A stretch of 64,000 bases of DNA from Athripsodes cinereus (GCA_947579605.1 OX388311.1:26662951-26726950); one strand, 5' to 3'. Positions 1 through 11,261 are shown, counted from the stretch's first letter. Notes: generated from the sequence alone by a model not told the origin. Numbers and translations are program-made.

Positions 1-221
1 TATTCTTCGAAATATTGTTTCAATAAATGACAGAAAGAAATTCGTATATATTAATTAATTCGGCTAAACTGACATTGTTGTAGAGACAAATGCCCTGCAG
101 CAACCTGGTTTAACCAACCCATACGTTCGTTACAAACAGTTAGCCTTCTAGTAACCAGACTGCTATGAGATGCTATGATGGTGTATTTTATATAATATGT
201 ATGTAATTAATTTTTCTTCTT

Positions 222-349
222 TTTAATCTTTTATTAGACCCAAAGGTCTGCTGATCCAGGAAGGTCCTCTTGCGAGGACCAGCTGACCTTCCATTGTCAG
301 GGGGTCATCCTGGTGGGCGTCGTCCATCAGGTAGTCCATGTAGGACAAT
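222..349 (-). mobile_element. non-LTR retrotransposon 3' end fragment
   Basis: A GC-rich island in AT-rich DNA. On the minus strand it is open for about 36 codons (from about 349 to 240), then runs into AATAAAAGATT and an A-rich stretch, as at the 3' end of a LINE. The clade is not recognised. The inference rests on base composition, open frame and polyadenylation-like end only. Confidence 0.4.
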
Positions 350-1085
350 ATTTTGGATTCTGGTATTGTTCATACTCTGAACGTATTCATACCAGAATCT
401 CTGTTGTCTTTAGCATTTAACAAGATCTTGGACCTCACACATCTCCCGGAATGGGTGGAATATTTTATATTTCACTGGCCTTTTACAGGACTTTCAAAAA
501 CTTACAGAAGAAAATGGAAGACATGTTCTTAGTCGGGGACTCCACTGGTATCCAATACGTATCCGTGGGTGTGAAATGACTTAACCGAAATAAATCTATA
601 GTTATACTTTATGTAACATTTTTAGAAACTTTTATTATTAAAATAGATCAGCTGAATGCACAACAAGCACTCCTTCTCGTATTGCTATTGCATTCTACAA
701 TTAATAATAATTGGATGGAAATGTATTTTATACTTTCAAGTATTTTTACCATAACATTCATTCTGTATCATAATATTATTTTTATTATAATGCTTGTTGA
801 AGAGTTGAAACTTCATAAAACTATTTAAAAAAAACTAGTGAAATATCTATTTTATTCACTGAACCTTAACAAAAGTAGTAGCCAATCATTAAAATATACT
901 TTAAAGATTAAAGTGTATTAATTGGAAATCAGATTTTTTTTTCCAATCACGTTTTTAGACAGATGATGCCTTGTATGATAAAATAAACATTCCTTTTATG
1001 AATATTACATAAGTTTCAACATATTACTGAATCTTTACACCTACGTAAGTAAAAACGAAGACCTTAAGAATATTACTTAACACAC
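350..1085. other. AT-rich region without recognised gene
   Basis: No coding signal. It contains a minus-oriented piece of dispersed repeat family A at about 452-545 (GGTGG, CCTTTTACAGGAC and a CGGGGACTCC end are recognisable). The rest is simple AT-rich sequence. Confidence 0.5.
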
Positions 1086-1254
1086 AGAATTATGAAAATT
1101 TGAAACAAGTGTTTCTTTCTACTATAGATTATTGATTCTGAGAGAGACGTCTTTCGACTTATCAGGTCATTATCAATCATAAGTCGAAAGACGTCTCTCT
1201 CGGAATCAATAATCTAAAGTAGAAAAAAACACTTGTTTCAAAGTACATAATTAT
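1086..1254. repeat. long hairpin (foldback element)
   Basis: Two arms of about 75 bp are near-perfect reverse complements around a short centre near 1163-1180. Both arms contain the GAAACAAGTG motif and an AGACGTCTTTCGACTTAT block. The arms hold no intact hammerhead core: the closest stretch, CUGAUAA followed by AGUCGAAAGAC, lacks a separate stem II. It is probably a MITE or foldback element. No ORF. Confidence 0.75.
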
Positions 1255-3426
1255 GGAATTCTACTACCTGTGCACCGACACAATTAATCAACAGACTCAC
1301 CTGTACAATTAGAAGATTTAGCAAACTCCCTGTAGTAGGGAAGAGGAAAGTTATTCTGATGTTAACTAGAAGCGGCTCTGGCTGACTTAAGTGCACTTTA
1401 ACCATGGAACCCATAAATTCTCTTTACGCTATTAAAATAAGAAAAATATTCTAAATAGTTAACTGACTTACCCAGTTTATTAAGTAAGCATGATGTTAAA
1501 TTTTACTATTTTAATATAAACAACTGAAACATAAAATACGTCTTCATTTCAGTTACTTTATTCCGATTCACTAGCGTGTGTATTTAATATGAAAAAACAA
1601 ATGATTGACAATCCGATAAACGATTATCCCACACACGCATTACAAGGAGAGCTTCATGATCTACGCTGTTTTATGGACGACACGATCCAGTAGATGCAGA
1701 ATTTAAAGTTTCATTGCGAGCAATAATAAGAAAAATGGATAAATTTCGTTCAAAGGAAGAACTATGAGAGCTTATCTGTGTATAAAATTATTGCATTAAT
1801 CATTTTTCTATTGATAAAATATCTAATATCTGAAATTCTCGAATAAATAAAAATAATATCTAAATATACTTTTTTAATGAAAGGATATTAAAAATATGCA
1901 TCGAGGGTTAATGATGTAGATATGTATGTGAAATATGAATAAATAGTATAGTCTCAAATAAGCCAGCAAGGTATAAGATAGGATAATATAAGTAATGCTG
2001 TCGTAGGATAGCGGTGGGAAAATTGAAAGTAATAAAAGATGATACTTTCAAATTCCATTTTCTTCTACTAGAAGGGAAACTTTTATTTTCCTGGACAATA
2101 TCAAAAAGTCCCTTTCGCTTAGCTTTACTGGTGATGTGAAACAATTTATATTATACAGTATTATGTATATTGTTGTAGGTTAGTAGCTTTAGTTCTTATC
2201 TACCTATTCTATTCTCGATCTCTTTATTCTATCCAGTATTACGGAATAGGGAATGCAAACGTATTCAAATATTATTAACTAGGTATATTTTAAATGAATC
2301 AAAAAAGTAACGGACTACATTGAAAATAACTATATTGTTGAATGCGAATATAAAACTGATTTAAAATACGTATTTAGAATATGACCTGTCAAATTTACAA
2401 AAAGTATTAAAAAAACTTTTTTCATTAACGAAAATACTTATTGATTTGTAAAAGAAAAATATTTTCAAAATAATTGTGAAATTAAAAATGTTTATACCTA
2501 CATTATTTTAATCTTTTTGCACACCATCATTATATAACAGTGTTTTCAAAACATTACAAAATTAAAATACTAGGACGATATCATCGGCGAGATTATCACT
2601 ATGAAGTGTTTTCTTCCATCAAACCACGGTATTTTTAGATATTTTTTTTAAATAGCTTGAATAATATACAAATAAAAGACTGCATTTTATCATCATTTAT
2701 TCATTAACAAAAAAAAACTTACGAGATTTTCAAGTAGATTAGAATTTGAAAACTATTTTTTTCACTACTTTCATTAAAGTTTATTTAAATCCCTATAAGA
2801 TGATAGGTCCAACTCCATTATACTTTCTATATACCTATTCATGATGTTATCATATTGCATTTGTATTGTACCAACTTTACTTATGTTATCTACTATATGA
2901 AGTACCTACGTACACTGGTCAATAAAGGTTTTACTACAATATTGTCCATTTTGGAACCTAGAAGCATATTATTTTATTATGTATCTTCATATAATAATAA
3001 TGCAGAAGAATAGGTACCATAGGGTTAATAAGAATAGTGCAAATACTTACGGACAGTTTTCTTTATAGACATTCATTTTTGCTTATAGTTTTAGTTTATA
3101 AGTTTTTGAAACAATAATTTATTTTAGTTTTAAATTAAATTAAATTTTCACTTTATTCAAAAAAGGTTTAAGTACAAAAATAAGTTAGAAATTTCATCAT
3201 CATGTGATGAATTTCGCAAAGAATATCACAACACTCTCATTTTCTTAAAAAAAAATAACTATTGAAATTGTTTTATTTTAGCTACCTAATAAACGAATAA
3301 CGAAATTAAGACTTAGACTACGTTAATTTGGACACATCGAAAAATTTAATTTAATAAAAATTTAAAAACTTTCGATGGTCAAAGATCTAAAAAATTAATA
3401 AATATTATTTGAGAATATTTTAGGTT
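1255..3426. other. AT-rich region without recognised gene
   Basis: Low-complexity AT-rich DNA. Short open frames, such as one of 78 codons on the minus strand at 1908-2144, show no domain or coding-like composition. Nothing else is supported. Confidence 0.5.
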
Positions 3427-3595
3427 TTATGAAATTGGGTTAGTTGGAAGAAATCGCGCCTCTGCGATAAACTCGCCCTCTGTATATTGATTGTATGATT
3501 GTCTTTGTTTGAAATGTATTTTTGTGTAAATTTGCTTGTTATCAATGTACAGTAAAGAATAAATAAATAAATAAAAATAAATAAAATATTGTAAA
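3427..3595 (+). mobile_element. family D non-LTR 3' end
   Basis: Begins with GGGTTAGTTGGAAGAAATCG, then GCGATAAACTCGCCC and a T-rich 3' UTR ending in AATAAATAAATAAA. The same block occurs at 14755-14888 (minus), 25068-25160 (minus), 27290-27625 (interrupted) and 54986-55066 plus 63890-63945 (split by a pogo element). Fixed 3' end, variable 5' extent and A-rich tail indicate 5'-truncated retrotransposon copies. Confidence 0.7.
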
Positions 3596-3959
3596 AGTGC
3601 TTTTGATGTATATGCTGAGAGTTTGTTTAACGAATCGAGAGTTGCATTATATGTAAATATTAAAAATTATCGAGTGAAAGAAATTTTGATTTATTTTAAC
3701 TAAAGATTTATTGAAATGCCTCTGTTAACAGCCATCCAATCTTCTGAAAATAATAACTGATATGTATAAAGTTTTTACAACTTTTAATATAAAACTAGCC
3801 ATAAAATTGTGAATATCTCTTTAGTGTATTATAAATAAGCACACTGTATATTTTAATACCTACATCAATAAAAATACATGCATTGCTGTTAAGTACACGG
3901 ACCATGTAATGTAGAATCGTAATTCGATGGTTTATAGCACAAAAGACACATGTTCACTT
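3596..3959. other. AT-rich spacer
   Basis: No coding or repeat signal recognised between the family D fragment and the ribozyme palindrome. Confidence 0.5.
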
Positions 3960-4007
3960 AATTAAAATAAAACACTTATTTGTAGTATATCCACGGTGAC
4001 TTTTTAT

Positions 4008-4055
4008 TGGACGCGAGCCGGCTTTCAAGAGCTTCCGCTCTCATCATCAGGCTGG
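4008..4055 (-). ncRNA. hammerhead ribozyme, left arm
   Basis: Mirror copy of the right-arm motif, read on the minus strand. Core CTGATGA (positions 4050 to 4044), stem II AGAGC/GCTCT with GGAA loop, GAAA, palindromic AGCCGGCT stem III, cleavage triplet CTC, then GCGTCC. No core substitution. Stem I is short, with two clear pairs next to the core. Confidence 0.65.
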
Positions 4056-4082
4056 CCTGATGATGAGAGCTCCTTTACTTTT

Positions 4083-4131
4083 CGCCAGCCTGATGATGAG
4101 AGCGGAAGCTCTTGAAAGCCGGCTCGCGTCC
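4083..4131 (+). ncRNA. hammerhead ribozyme, right arm
   Basis: Predicted self-cleaving RNA. Core CTGATGA at 4090-4096; one extra U (4097); stem II 4098-4103 with 4108-4113 (five Watson-Crick pairs plus a G-U, GGAA loop); G12A13A14 at 4114-4116; stem III AGCC/GGCT at 4117-4124, a palindrome that could pair between two molecules; C17 at 4125. Cleavage is expected between 4125 and 4126. Stem I begins G4126-C4089 and C4127-G4088, then becomes irregular. All invariant core bases are present. Confidence 0.65.
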
Positions 4132-4180
4132 AATAAAAAGTCACCGTGGATATACTACAAATAAGTGTTTTATTTTAATT

Positions 4181-4492
4181 AATATAACATGAATTTCCAC
4201 CAAGTACCGTCGGTTGAAAAATACCAACTTTACACATGTTCACTATTAAGATAAAATTAGTTAATATATGAACAAGATCGGTCGCAACGTCATCTTTATC
4301 CTAAGTATAAAAAACCAAGAATATTTTTGTGATTATCCATAAATGAACATTGTTTTGTGCACCGATGCAACATGTCACGTAAGGTATTTGAGAAAGTATT
4401 TAAATCGACTTTCTTAATTGTCCATCAAAAAGCACATGTTCATCAAGAACATCTTCTGAATTAATTGCAAATAAATTAATTTATTGACAATT
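4181..4492. other. AT-rich spacer
   Basis: No gene or repeat recognised. Confidence 0.5.
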
Positions 4493-4740
4493 GCGACGTA
4501 CAGACAGCTGGATGCGAACGTCAATCATCAAGCATCAAGCAAAAATCTTAAATCTTTCGGCGACAATTCGGAGCATTCTCCGAAGAAATATTCGAATGAA
4601 TGCCTTCATTACGTCTCATGGACGGGTAACGAAGGCATTCATTCCAATATTTTTTCGGAGAATATTCTGAATTGTCGAGATTTAAGATTTTTGCTTGATG
4701 CTTGATGATTGACGTTCGCATCCAGCTGTCTGTACGCCGC
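4493..4740. repeat. 248-bp near-perfect hairpin element
   Basis: The arms start GCGACGTACAGACAGCTGG at 4493 and end as its near-complement at 4740. They match over about 115 bp each, including CAATCATCAAGCATCAAGC and GAATGAATGCCTTC, leaving a loop of roughly 20 bases around 4608-4628. No hammerhead core. Open frames across it are by-products of the palindrome. Probably a MITE or foldback element. Confidence 0.8.
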
Positions 4741-5036
4741 CAATCTCAAACTTTAAAAACTCGTTTTCTTGAAACAGTCAAATGTGAGCATGTGTCTTTT
4801 TTGCTTTGAACCATCGAATCATAGTGTAGTAAATTTTATTTCAAATAGACGTCCCGTCTACATTTAGAGGGTTATCTGCGTTGTTTTCTCTTTGTCAAGA
4901 TTAATTTGTTTGATAAACTAAAACTGCATTGCATTGAAAAACATAATTTACAAATAACGTTTATGAGTACCTACGTTCATTCGCCTTTATATAAAAATAT
5001 AATAATAAGAAATACTATCACAACGTCTCCTACAAA
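4741..5036. other. AT-rich spacer
   Basis: No gene or repeat recognised. Confidence 0.45.
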
Positions 5037-5815
5037 TGAGGTAGCCAGCAGACAAATAACATGTAATAAACATGCCAGTATTTTCTATCTCTGTCATTAA
5101 AAGTTTTAAAAACAAGAGATTTTACCATACCATACCACGCGGCATATCCCAGAGTGGGATTGCCAGCAGACCAGCTACATGTAATAAACATGATAGTTTT
5201 TTCTATCTCTGTCATTTAAAGTTTTAAAAACAAGAGATTTTACCATACCATACCACGCGGCATATCCCAGAGTGGGATTGCCAGCAGACCAGCTACATGT
5301 AATAAACATGATAGTTTTTTCTATCTCTGTCATTTAAAGTTTTAAAAACAAGAGATTTTACCATACCATACCACGCGGCATATCCCAGAGTGAGATTGCC
5401 AGCAGACCAGCTACATGTAATAAACGAATGATAGTTTTTTCTATCTCTGTCATTTAAAGTTTTAAAAACAAGAGATTTTCCCATACCATACCACGCGGCA
5501 TATCCCAGAGTGGGATTGCCAGCAGACCAGCTACATGTAATAAACATGATAGTTTTTTCTATCTCTGTCATTTAAAGTTTTAAAAACAAGAGATTTTACC
5601 ATACCATACCACGCGGCATATCCCAGAGTGGGATTGCCAGCAGACCAGCTACATGTAATAAACGAATGATAGTTTTTTCTATCTCTGTCATTTAAAGTTT
5701 TAAAAACAAGAGATTTTCCCATACCATACCACGTGGCATATCCCAGAGTGAGATTGCCAGCAGACCAGCTACATGTAATAAACGAATGATAGTTTTCCTC
5801 TCGGTGTCAGCAAAA
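5037..5815. repeat. 118/120-bp tandem array derived from family A
   Basis: The motif GCCAGCAG recurs at 5044, 5162, 5280, 5398, 5518, 5636 and 5756, giving periods of 118, 118, 118, 120, 118 and 120 bp. The 120-bp units carry AAACGAATG in place of AAACATG. Part of each unit (CATATCCCAGAGTGGGATTG, ACATGTAATAAACATG) is the tail half of dispersed repeat family A in minus orientation, followed by an extra TTTAAAGTTTTAAAAACAAG block. The near-identical units suggest recent expansion. Minus-strand open frames here repeat the same peptide and are repeat products. Confidence 0.9.
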
Positions 5816-5930
5816 AATTTAGATATTCAGGGTGTGTGCCAAACTTCATGCTGAATTAAAGATGTATATTTTTTAAATTTTTCGAACACCTGACTTTTAC
5901 AGGATACTCGAAAACTTATGGAATGGAGTG
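5756..5930 (-). repeat. family A copy at the edge of the tandem array
   Basis: The last array unit runs on into the rest of family A: a TGTCAGCAAAAAATTTAGATA segment, then the GAACACCTG and TTTTACAGGATACTCG blocks. The array therefore grew from within a resident family A element. Confidence 0.7.
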
Positions 5931-6805
5931 AGAAATCAAAAACGATGAAACTAAGAAATGTTTTTTTATACATTTATTTTTAATTTCATTATGGAAATTT
6001 CCTACCTAAACCTAATGTTTGGAAATAAACACCAATGATGATGTTGAATGATTTGTTTCTTTGGCACCGTTTTACGATCCTCCGAACGTCTCAAGGGCGC
6101 CGCTGGTGAAAAGGGCGGCTTTCATTTTGCTACTGAAACCGATGTTTTGCTCTGACGCCGCAGATCAGCGCACTACGAGGCAATTGTGTGAAATAGAATT
6201 ATTTCAATTAAAATAAACTCACTATAATTATAATCAAACAATAAGTCACATAAATGTTATATTGATATTAAATTAATTACATAATTAGCATTTCACTATT
6301 AGCAAATCATAGATTATATTATTATCTCTATAATATTTCCATAAGTTGTTAACATGTCATGTTCGAAAATCTAAATATAAATTTGACCTACAAATTTCAA
6401 CAGCTCATATTTTTTTCGATCAAAAACAAACAACCAATTCTATTATAAAAACTTGTTTAGAATATTTCTTTTTTTTTGTATTTTTACTGGATTTGGGCAC
6501 AAGCACAGAAGACAAAACCATACAAATATTTAATTCCCATTGAAGTCTTTAAATTAAAAGTAATTTTTATAATATTTTAAACTTAAAATTATTGGATTAA
6601 TACAAAATCTATGATTCAACTAAGAATTGAACTCATTACATACCATAAATGTTGAAGATCAAAGAATTGATGTTCACTTTAGCGATTTGAAAAAAGGGCA
6701 GATTGTTAATATTAAATGTTCATACACAACGTGAATAATATTTAGCTTACGTTTCGCATATAAATGTTACAAGTGTGTATACCTACTCTACTTATGTATA
6801 ACCAT
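5931..6805. other. AT-rich region with a GC-rich patch
   Basis: Mostly AT-rich. A GC-rich patch at about 6061-6182 (GGGCGCCGCTGGTG, GACGCCGCAGATC) differs from its surroundings and may be the end of a degenerate DNA transposon, but I find no terminal repeat for it. No gene. Confidence 0.4.
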
Positions 6806-7085
6806 AGACGTATGCAGGGTAGGGCAAAATGTGGCAGATGCCCCTCCTAGGATCTCGAAAATAATAGGAAGGAAGACAAATTAAGTATTTAAGTATGAAA
6901 AAATGGCATTGAAATGGGAAGCTGCCCCATCCTAGAAGTTACAAAGTTTTAAAAAAAAAAATGTGAGACGGGGCAATAAATTATGAAATATTTCATAATT
7001 GCCTTAACCACAAAAAAATCATAGCAGAGGGGGGAGGGATGTGATTTTGCGGATGTAACAAAAATTTACAATAACATTATTATTT

Positions 7086-7283
7086 CGCGTTCGGCGGTTT
7101 TCGGGATTTCCGTGTGGGGATTTTTAACTCTAGCATTCGGCGAACGTGCTACCGCCATCTTTAGGAGTGTGAAGTAAGAGTGTGAGTAGTACTTCACACT
7201 CCTGAAGATGACGGCAGCACGTTCGCCGAAAGCTAGAGTTAAAAATCATCACCACACGGAGATCCCGAAAACCGTCGAACACG
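7086..7283. mobile_element. inverted dimer of hammerhead-ribozyme unit (GAGT subtype)
   Basis: Arms of about 90 bp pair from CGCGTTCGGCGGTTTTCGGG at the left to its partner ending at 7283. A relative with the same arms is at 43165-43380; both continue into GTTAAAGACCGTGAAAA on the right. The right arm carries a near-intact hammerhead. The left arm, read on the minus strand, is decayed (CTAAAGA for the core and GAAT for GAAA). Confidence 0.7.
7196..7240 (+). ncRNA. hammerhead ribozyme (CUGAAGA core)
   Basis: Core CTGAAGA at 7202-7208 (N7 = A), extra U at 7209, stem II from 7210-7214 with 7223-7227 (G-C, A.C mismatch, C-G, G-C, G.U), GAA at 7228-7230, stem III AGCT at 7231-7234, A17 at 7235. 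Stem I is four clean pairs: 7236-7239 GAGT with 7198-7201 ACTC. The expected cleavage triplet is CTA. The 4-base stem III has no loop, so it could pair only between two RNA copies. Confidence 0.65.
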
Positions 7284-7466
7284 ATGTTAAAGACCGTGAA
7301 AATCCAAAGAACATTATAATTGTGAATGCATTGAAAGAGTTACTTTTTTGAGACCGTCAAAAAAAGTTCACACAGTCAACAGTCGCAGTTATACAAAAAA
7401 AAAATGAAAGCTCTGTCCCCTCCCCCCTAGAAAAAATCCTGGGTGAACCCTTGCGTACTAGTACGT

Positions 7467-8037
7467 ATGTAATAATAGGTGTGCGTAGGTTACACTCGTG
7501 GCACACATTATAAAGTAAATATTTACCTATTTATGCTTCCGTTGGAAAATTTCATTTCACCAAATATTTATTCACGGATTAAGCTCTGAACGATCGTACC
7601 GTATTTTCTGATATTTTATATAATATATTCAACACAAACACAAAATGAGATACTAATATACCAAGGTATTTTACACCTATTTGAATCTTACAGTATATTA
7701 CATTTAACGTAAAATATCATATTATTATATTTCAACATACTCACATAATGGCCTACTGAGATTTGTATTTCTATGAACTTTAAATTCTTTTCCTAATTTG
7801 CTTATACGGATTAACCCCGTGAAATATTCTGAATATCAGGAATGGCCTACCACTCTCATCTGTGAGTTTTTGAGTGTCTTGAAAAAGGCAGATTCTTTGC
7901 AATTATTTAAATATTTAAACATTTGCTCAAGCACAGGCATTGCCTATTACGGCAGCATTAATATTCTGCTATTTCTTACATTAATTTATTGTTTAAATAA
8001 ATAAAATGAATTTGAAATTCGTTAAAGCTCATTGTAC
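7467..8037. other. AT-rich spacer
   Basis: No gene or repeat recognised. A 68-codon frame at 7798-8004 has no coding-like features. Confidence 0.45.
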
Positions 8038-8166
8038 ATGTTCAATTCAGCGATGAGCTATGCCTTTCATTGTGAAGTACTTATATTTTTATTGAATCGT
8101 ACATGACAACGTGTATGTTTACTACACGCTCGTCAGTATACTGGTTCCCACATTTGTGAGAGAAAT
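8038..8166 (+). repeat. family A copy, degenerate
   Basis: AATTCAGCGATGAG, then a diverged middle, ATGTTTACTACA in place of the usual ATGTTTATTACATG, and CCCACATTTGTGAGA near the tail. Same order as the full copies at 31440 and 38780. Confidence 0.55.
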
Positions 8167-9275
8167 AAATTACATTACAAATAAATGTAATTTTTTTGTT
8201 GATTTTGTTAATACAACTAATGATGTGCAAAGTGAACAAAATAAATAAGTCAAAGAAGAAAAATACTTTGTGCTCTAAGTGCTTTAGCCATTTATTTAAT
8301 AAAAGTCTACACACGATACCTAGTAGGTACTAATAAATAATTGTGTTGTGTTTGGAAAACTGTAATTCAACAAAAACTGATACATCAGCATTTGTTATTA
8401 TACAAGTATATTTGTATCACCAATTACCATAAACATCCAGCGACTTCGTATCTATTTTACCGAACATACGAACCTTTATATTTCTTCTTCCTTTAGTCGC
8501 ATTATTTCTATTATTCAAAAGACATTTGACTCATGGTGAATTTCCAGTTAGGGATATTTATTGATCTTATATTACGATAGGGCGCTCTGAATTCATACAT
8601 TGATAATATAAAGTCTACTAGTTTGCAAAACTTTATCGATTTGCCAATGTCACCATGTGAAATACTGTATAACATTTTGTATTGTATTTAAATATTTACG
8701 AATAGTTTCAATGGACCTTAACATCAACAAAGCTAATTCCAAAAGAGTAATGTGTAGAAAAAATGCAAATAATAATGTATAAATGCAAATAAGTGTATTT
8801 AAAAGTATAAAAGTCTGCCAGTCGAAAAGGTACTCATTCTATTTTTGTATTTAAAGAACTATAATATATATATGCTATAACCAATTAACAGGAAGAAAAA
8901 AAAAAATAAACGTATCCATATTAAGCTGGCCCAAAACATAGTCACTTCCTGAGTTACATAATACTTAAATCAGATTAAATCAAGTTTCCTTTTTTCAGCA
9001 AATGCTAAAGCGTGTGTAGATAATATGCTCACCTTTTTTGAACTATACTGTAGTGTCATTTCCAGGACAGAAAAAAATGGGAGACCAATTTCTTGCTGGT
9101 GCTAGTTTCTTGCAATTTCTTCCATAGAACAATTTTTTTATTATGTTAATCCATTTGTTAAATTGTGCACCAATTTAACAAATAACTAACATTATTAGTT
9201 ATTTTAATAAATTTTAATTTAAATTTTAATACTCCTTCATATTTGATGCTTAATAAAAAAAAATTGCATCATAAT
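8167..9275. other. AT-rich region without recognised gene
   Basis: Short A and T runs and no coding signal. Nothing further supported. Confidence 0.5.
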
Positions 9276-9420
9276 ATTTATTTATTTATTTATTTAATAC
9301 ATAAACGGTTATCGCCTTTAACATAAAAAAAAATACATTATACAATAAGAAAATCACCAATTTCCAATTAAAAAGCATTAACAATTAATAAAAACAATAC
9401 AATAATTCACCAACTTATCC
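9276..9420 (-). mobile_element. family F retrotransposon 3' tail (degenerate)
   Basis: Starts with TATTTATTTATTTATTTAAT, then ATAAACGG-like sequence and CCTTTAAC. Similar blocks with the AACGGCCGAAG..TTTT signature are at 12158, 19658 and 37275. On the minus strand this is a 3' UTR ending in an AAATAAAT tail. Confidence 0.45.
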
Positions 9421-11261
9421 ATCTCACATCATCAGTTACATACAATCCTTCATAAATCTCATACAAAACACAGAGAACATTAATGCAGTTTAAATAACAA
9501 ATTTTACAAACAATTAATTGTATATTTATATGCATTTCTTCCCATTTTGTTTATAAAAACTAATCAAAATATCAACGAAATGTACGACATGACGTCTCGC
9601 TAGCATCAGACGGGTAACAATTATAATTATACTACAACTGTATAATGTACAGTAAGCGCCCGCTTATGAGGCAGCGAGTATGGTACAACTTGGATTGGTC
9701 AATGGTAAAAAACACAAATACACACAAAAACTCATGATAAAAAATAATTATGAGACTAAAATAAAACTAGAGATTAAAATATTCAATGTAAGGTTGACAA
9801 ACTGATATTGTGAACAAGTTGTAAGATTGAGATTTCATCTATAAATATTGTAAATCACATCAGTAAGTAAGTTAATCGTAGCAAAAAAGAATACATACAC
9901 AATAAAAAAAATTAAAAATATAATTAAAAATTTAAATCGTGCAATTAAATAACTTCAATCATGACATAAAACAAAATTATAATCACAAATAAAGGAGATG
10001 AAGTGAATAATTAGAATCTTTATAACATCAATACCGTGAAACATACCAATCTATAATCATATAAAATAAAGGAAAATTATCATGAATTAAATAAATTCAA
10101 TTTCACTAAAATTCAAAATATGAGTCAACAATTTGGGGGGCGAAAAATATCTTTTACCAGATTCCTGAAACTATTTAGGTTTATATTGAACAAGTCTATG
10201 TCTGATAAGTACCGGTATATATGCAGTATACAAGTATATTTCTACAAAATGTACCAAAAGGCAGGCTTATTGTATATGCGTAATTATTTACGCTGAAGAA
10301 TAAAAAAAGAAAAAGCTTATGCGGATGTTTAATCTCTCGATTAATTAATAAAGAATATTCCATATAATTTTCAAGGCATTGAGTAGAAAGAACCTATAAG
10401 ATATATATATGGTTTCCGTCACTAATATAGTTATAAAATGACAAGTTCACCGAATGAAACGTCCATTATAATTATTATCTCCAACTTTTCTCTGTCCACA
10501 AATTTCCTCTAACAAAAGCATTATGTTTCAGAATAAATTTCTATATTATTATACATATAATTCAATCTTACTTCCAGTTTATGAAGAATGTGAAATATCA
10601 AAACAAGAAAATGCATGCATTATTCTTTTAAAGTACCTACATCATACAATATATTTCTAATACACAATAGTATTTCAGCTATCATACATGCAATATCTGA
10701 TATGTGTACTTCAAAATACTACGTTTGTATAAAATTTTAGTATGTTGTATGATATATCAAAATTTACTATTTTCTTTCATAACTTGTAACAACGGAGAGC
10801 TACACACATCTACAGTAGTTGTAAACTTTTATAATATGAATCACAATTTCTAAACATAACTCTATTTTCTTACTTTTGCATGCATGTTCATAATATAATT
10901 ATGTATAGTTAGATTTTTTTAACACATGTATCATATATTTTTTAATGTACGAAATCAGAAAATGATCATTCTTAGTCCGAAACAAATTGTTTATGAGGAC
11001 CAACAGATATATTGTGTTAACAATAGGTTATTAACAACTAAATAAAACACCTTTCTTTTTTAAAAAAAATATTTCATTATATTTAAGTGTAATAATACAA
11101 TAGATATATAAACTATACAGTTCTATAGGCTAACAACTCAAATTCTTATATTTCAAGATAAGCCACGAGAAAGTTTTGAAACAATATGACGATGTATCGA
11201 AAACTCAAAATAAAGGTGTATTTCTATATAAATTATTCTTATTTCAGATTTTTTTAATTAT
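9421..11261. other. AT-rich region without recognised gene
   Basis: About 1.8 kb of very AT-rich DNA with a GGGGGGCG patch at 10135. No ORF with protein character and no hairpin of note. Confidence 0.5.

Larger units (their letters stand above)
3960..4180. mobile_element. inverted dimer of hammerhead-ribozyme unit
   Basis: Two arms of about 94 bp (3960-4053 and 4087-4180) are almost perfect reverse complements around a centre of about 33 bp. Each arm reads, from centre outward: hammerhead motif, AATAAAAAGTCACC, then AGTGTTTTATTTTAATT at the outer end. The outer A/T-rich terminus (AATAAAACACT in the left arm) recurs near 18090 and 24280. The two ribozymes are divergent, with 5' ends at the centre. 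The architecture fits a Penelope-like or retrozyme-like element; that assignment is inference. Confidence 0.7.
6806..7466. mobile_element. probable degenerate DNA transposon with nested ribozyme palindrome
   Basis: G/C-run-rich sequence in AT-rich DNA: ATGCCCCTCCTAGGATC near the left side, a GGGGGGAGGG run at 7029-7038, and CCCCTCCCCCCTAG near 7417. A CCTGGGTGAACCC block lies at the right side. A ribozyme palindrome sits inside at 7086-7283. Style resembles ends of hAT-type elements, but the terminal repeats are not confirmed. Confidence 0.35.

Noticed and set aside
1086..1254. Hairpin with CTGATAAGTCGAAAGAC on the minus strand as a further hammerhead
   Set aside because: The core would be CUGAUAA (G8 changed), and the GAAA falls inside a GUC/GAC hairpin, so there is no independent stem II followed by GAAA.
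5030..5722. Minus-strand ORFs with repeated FITCSWSAGNPTLGYAAWYG-type peptide as a repeat protein gene
   Set aside because: The peptide follows from the 118/120-bp DNA repeat. The period of 118 shifts frame each unit, and the same DNA occurs in non-coding family A copies.
9420..9450. TCATCAG near 9430 as a ribozyme core on the minus strand
   Set aside because: No GAAA and no stem II within range.
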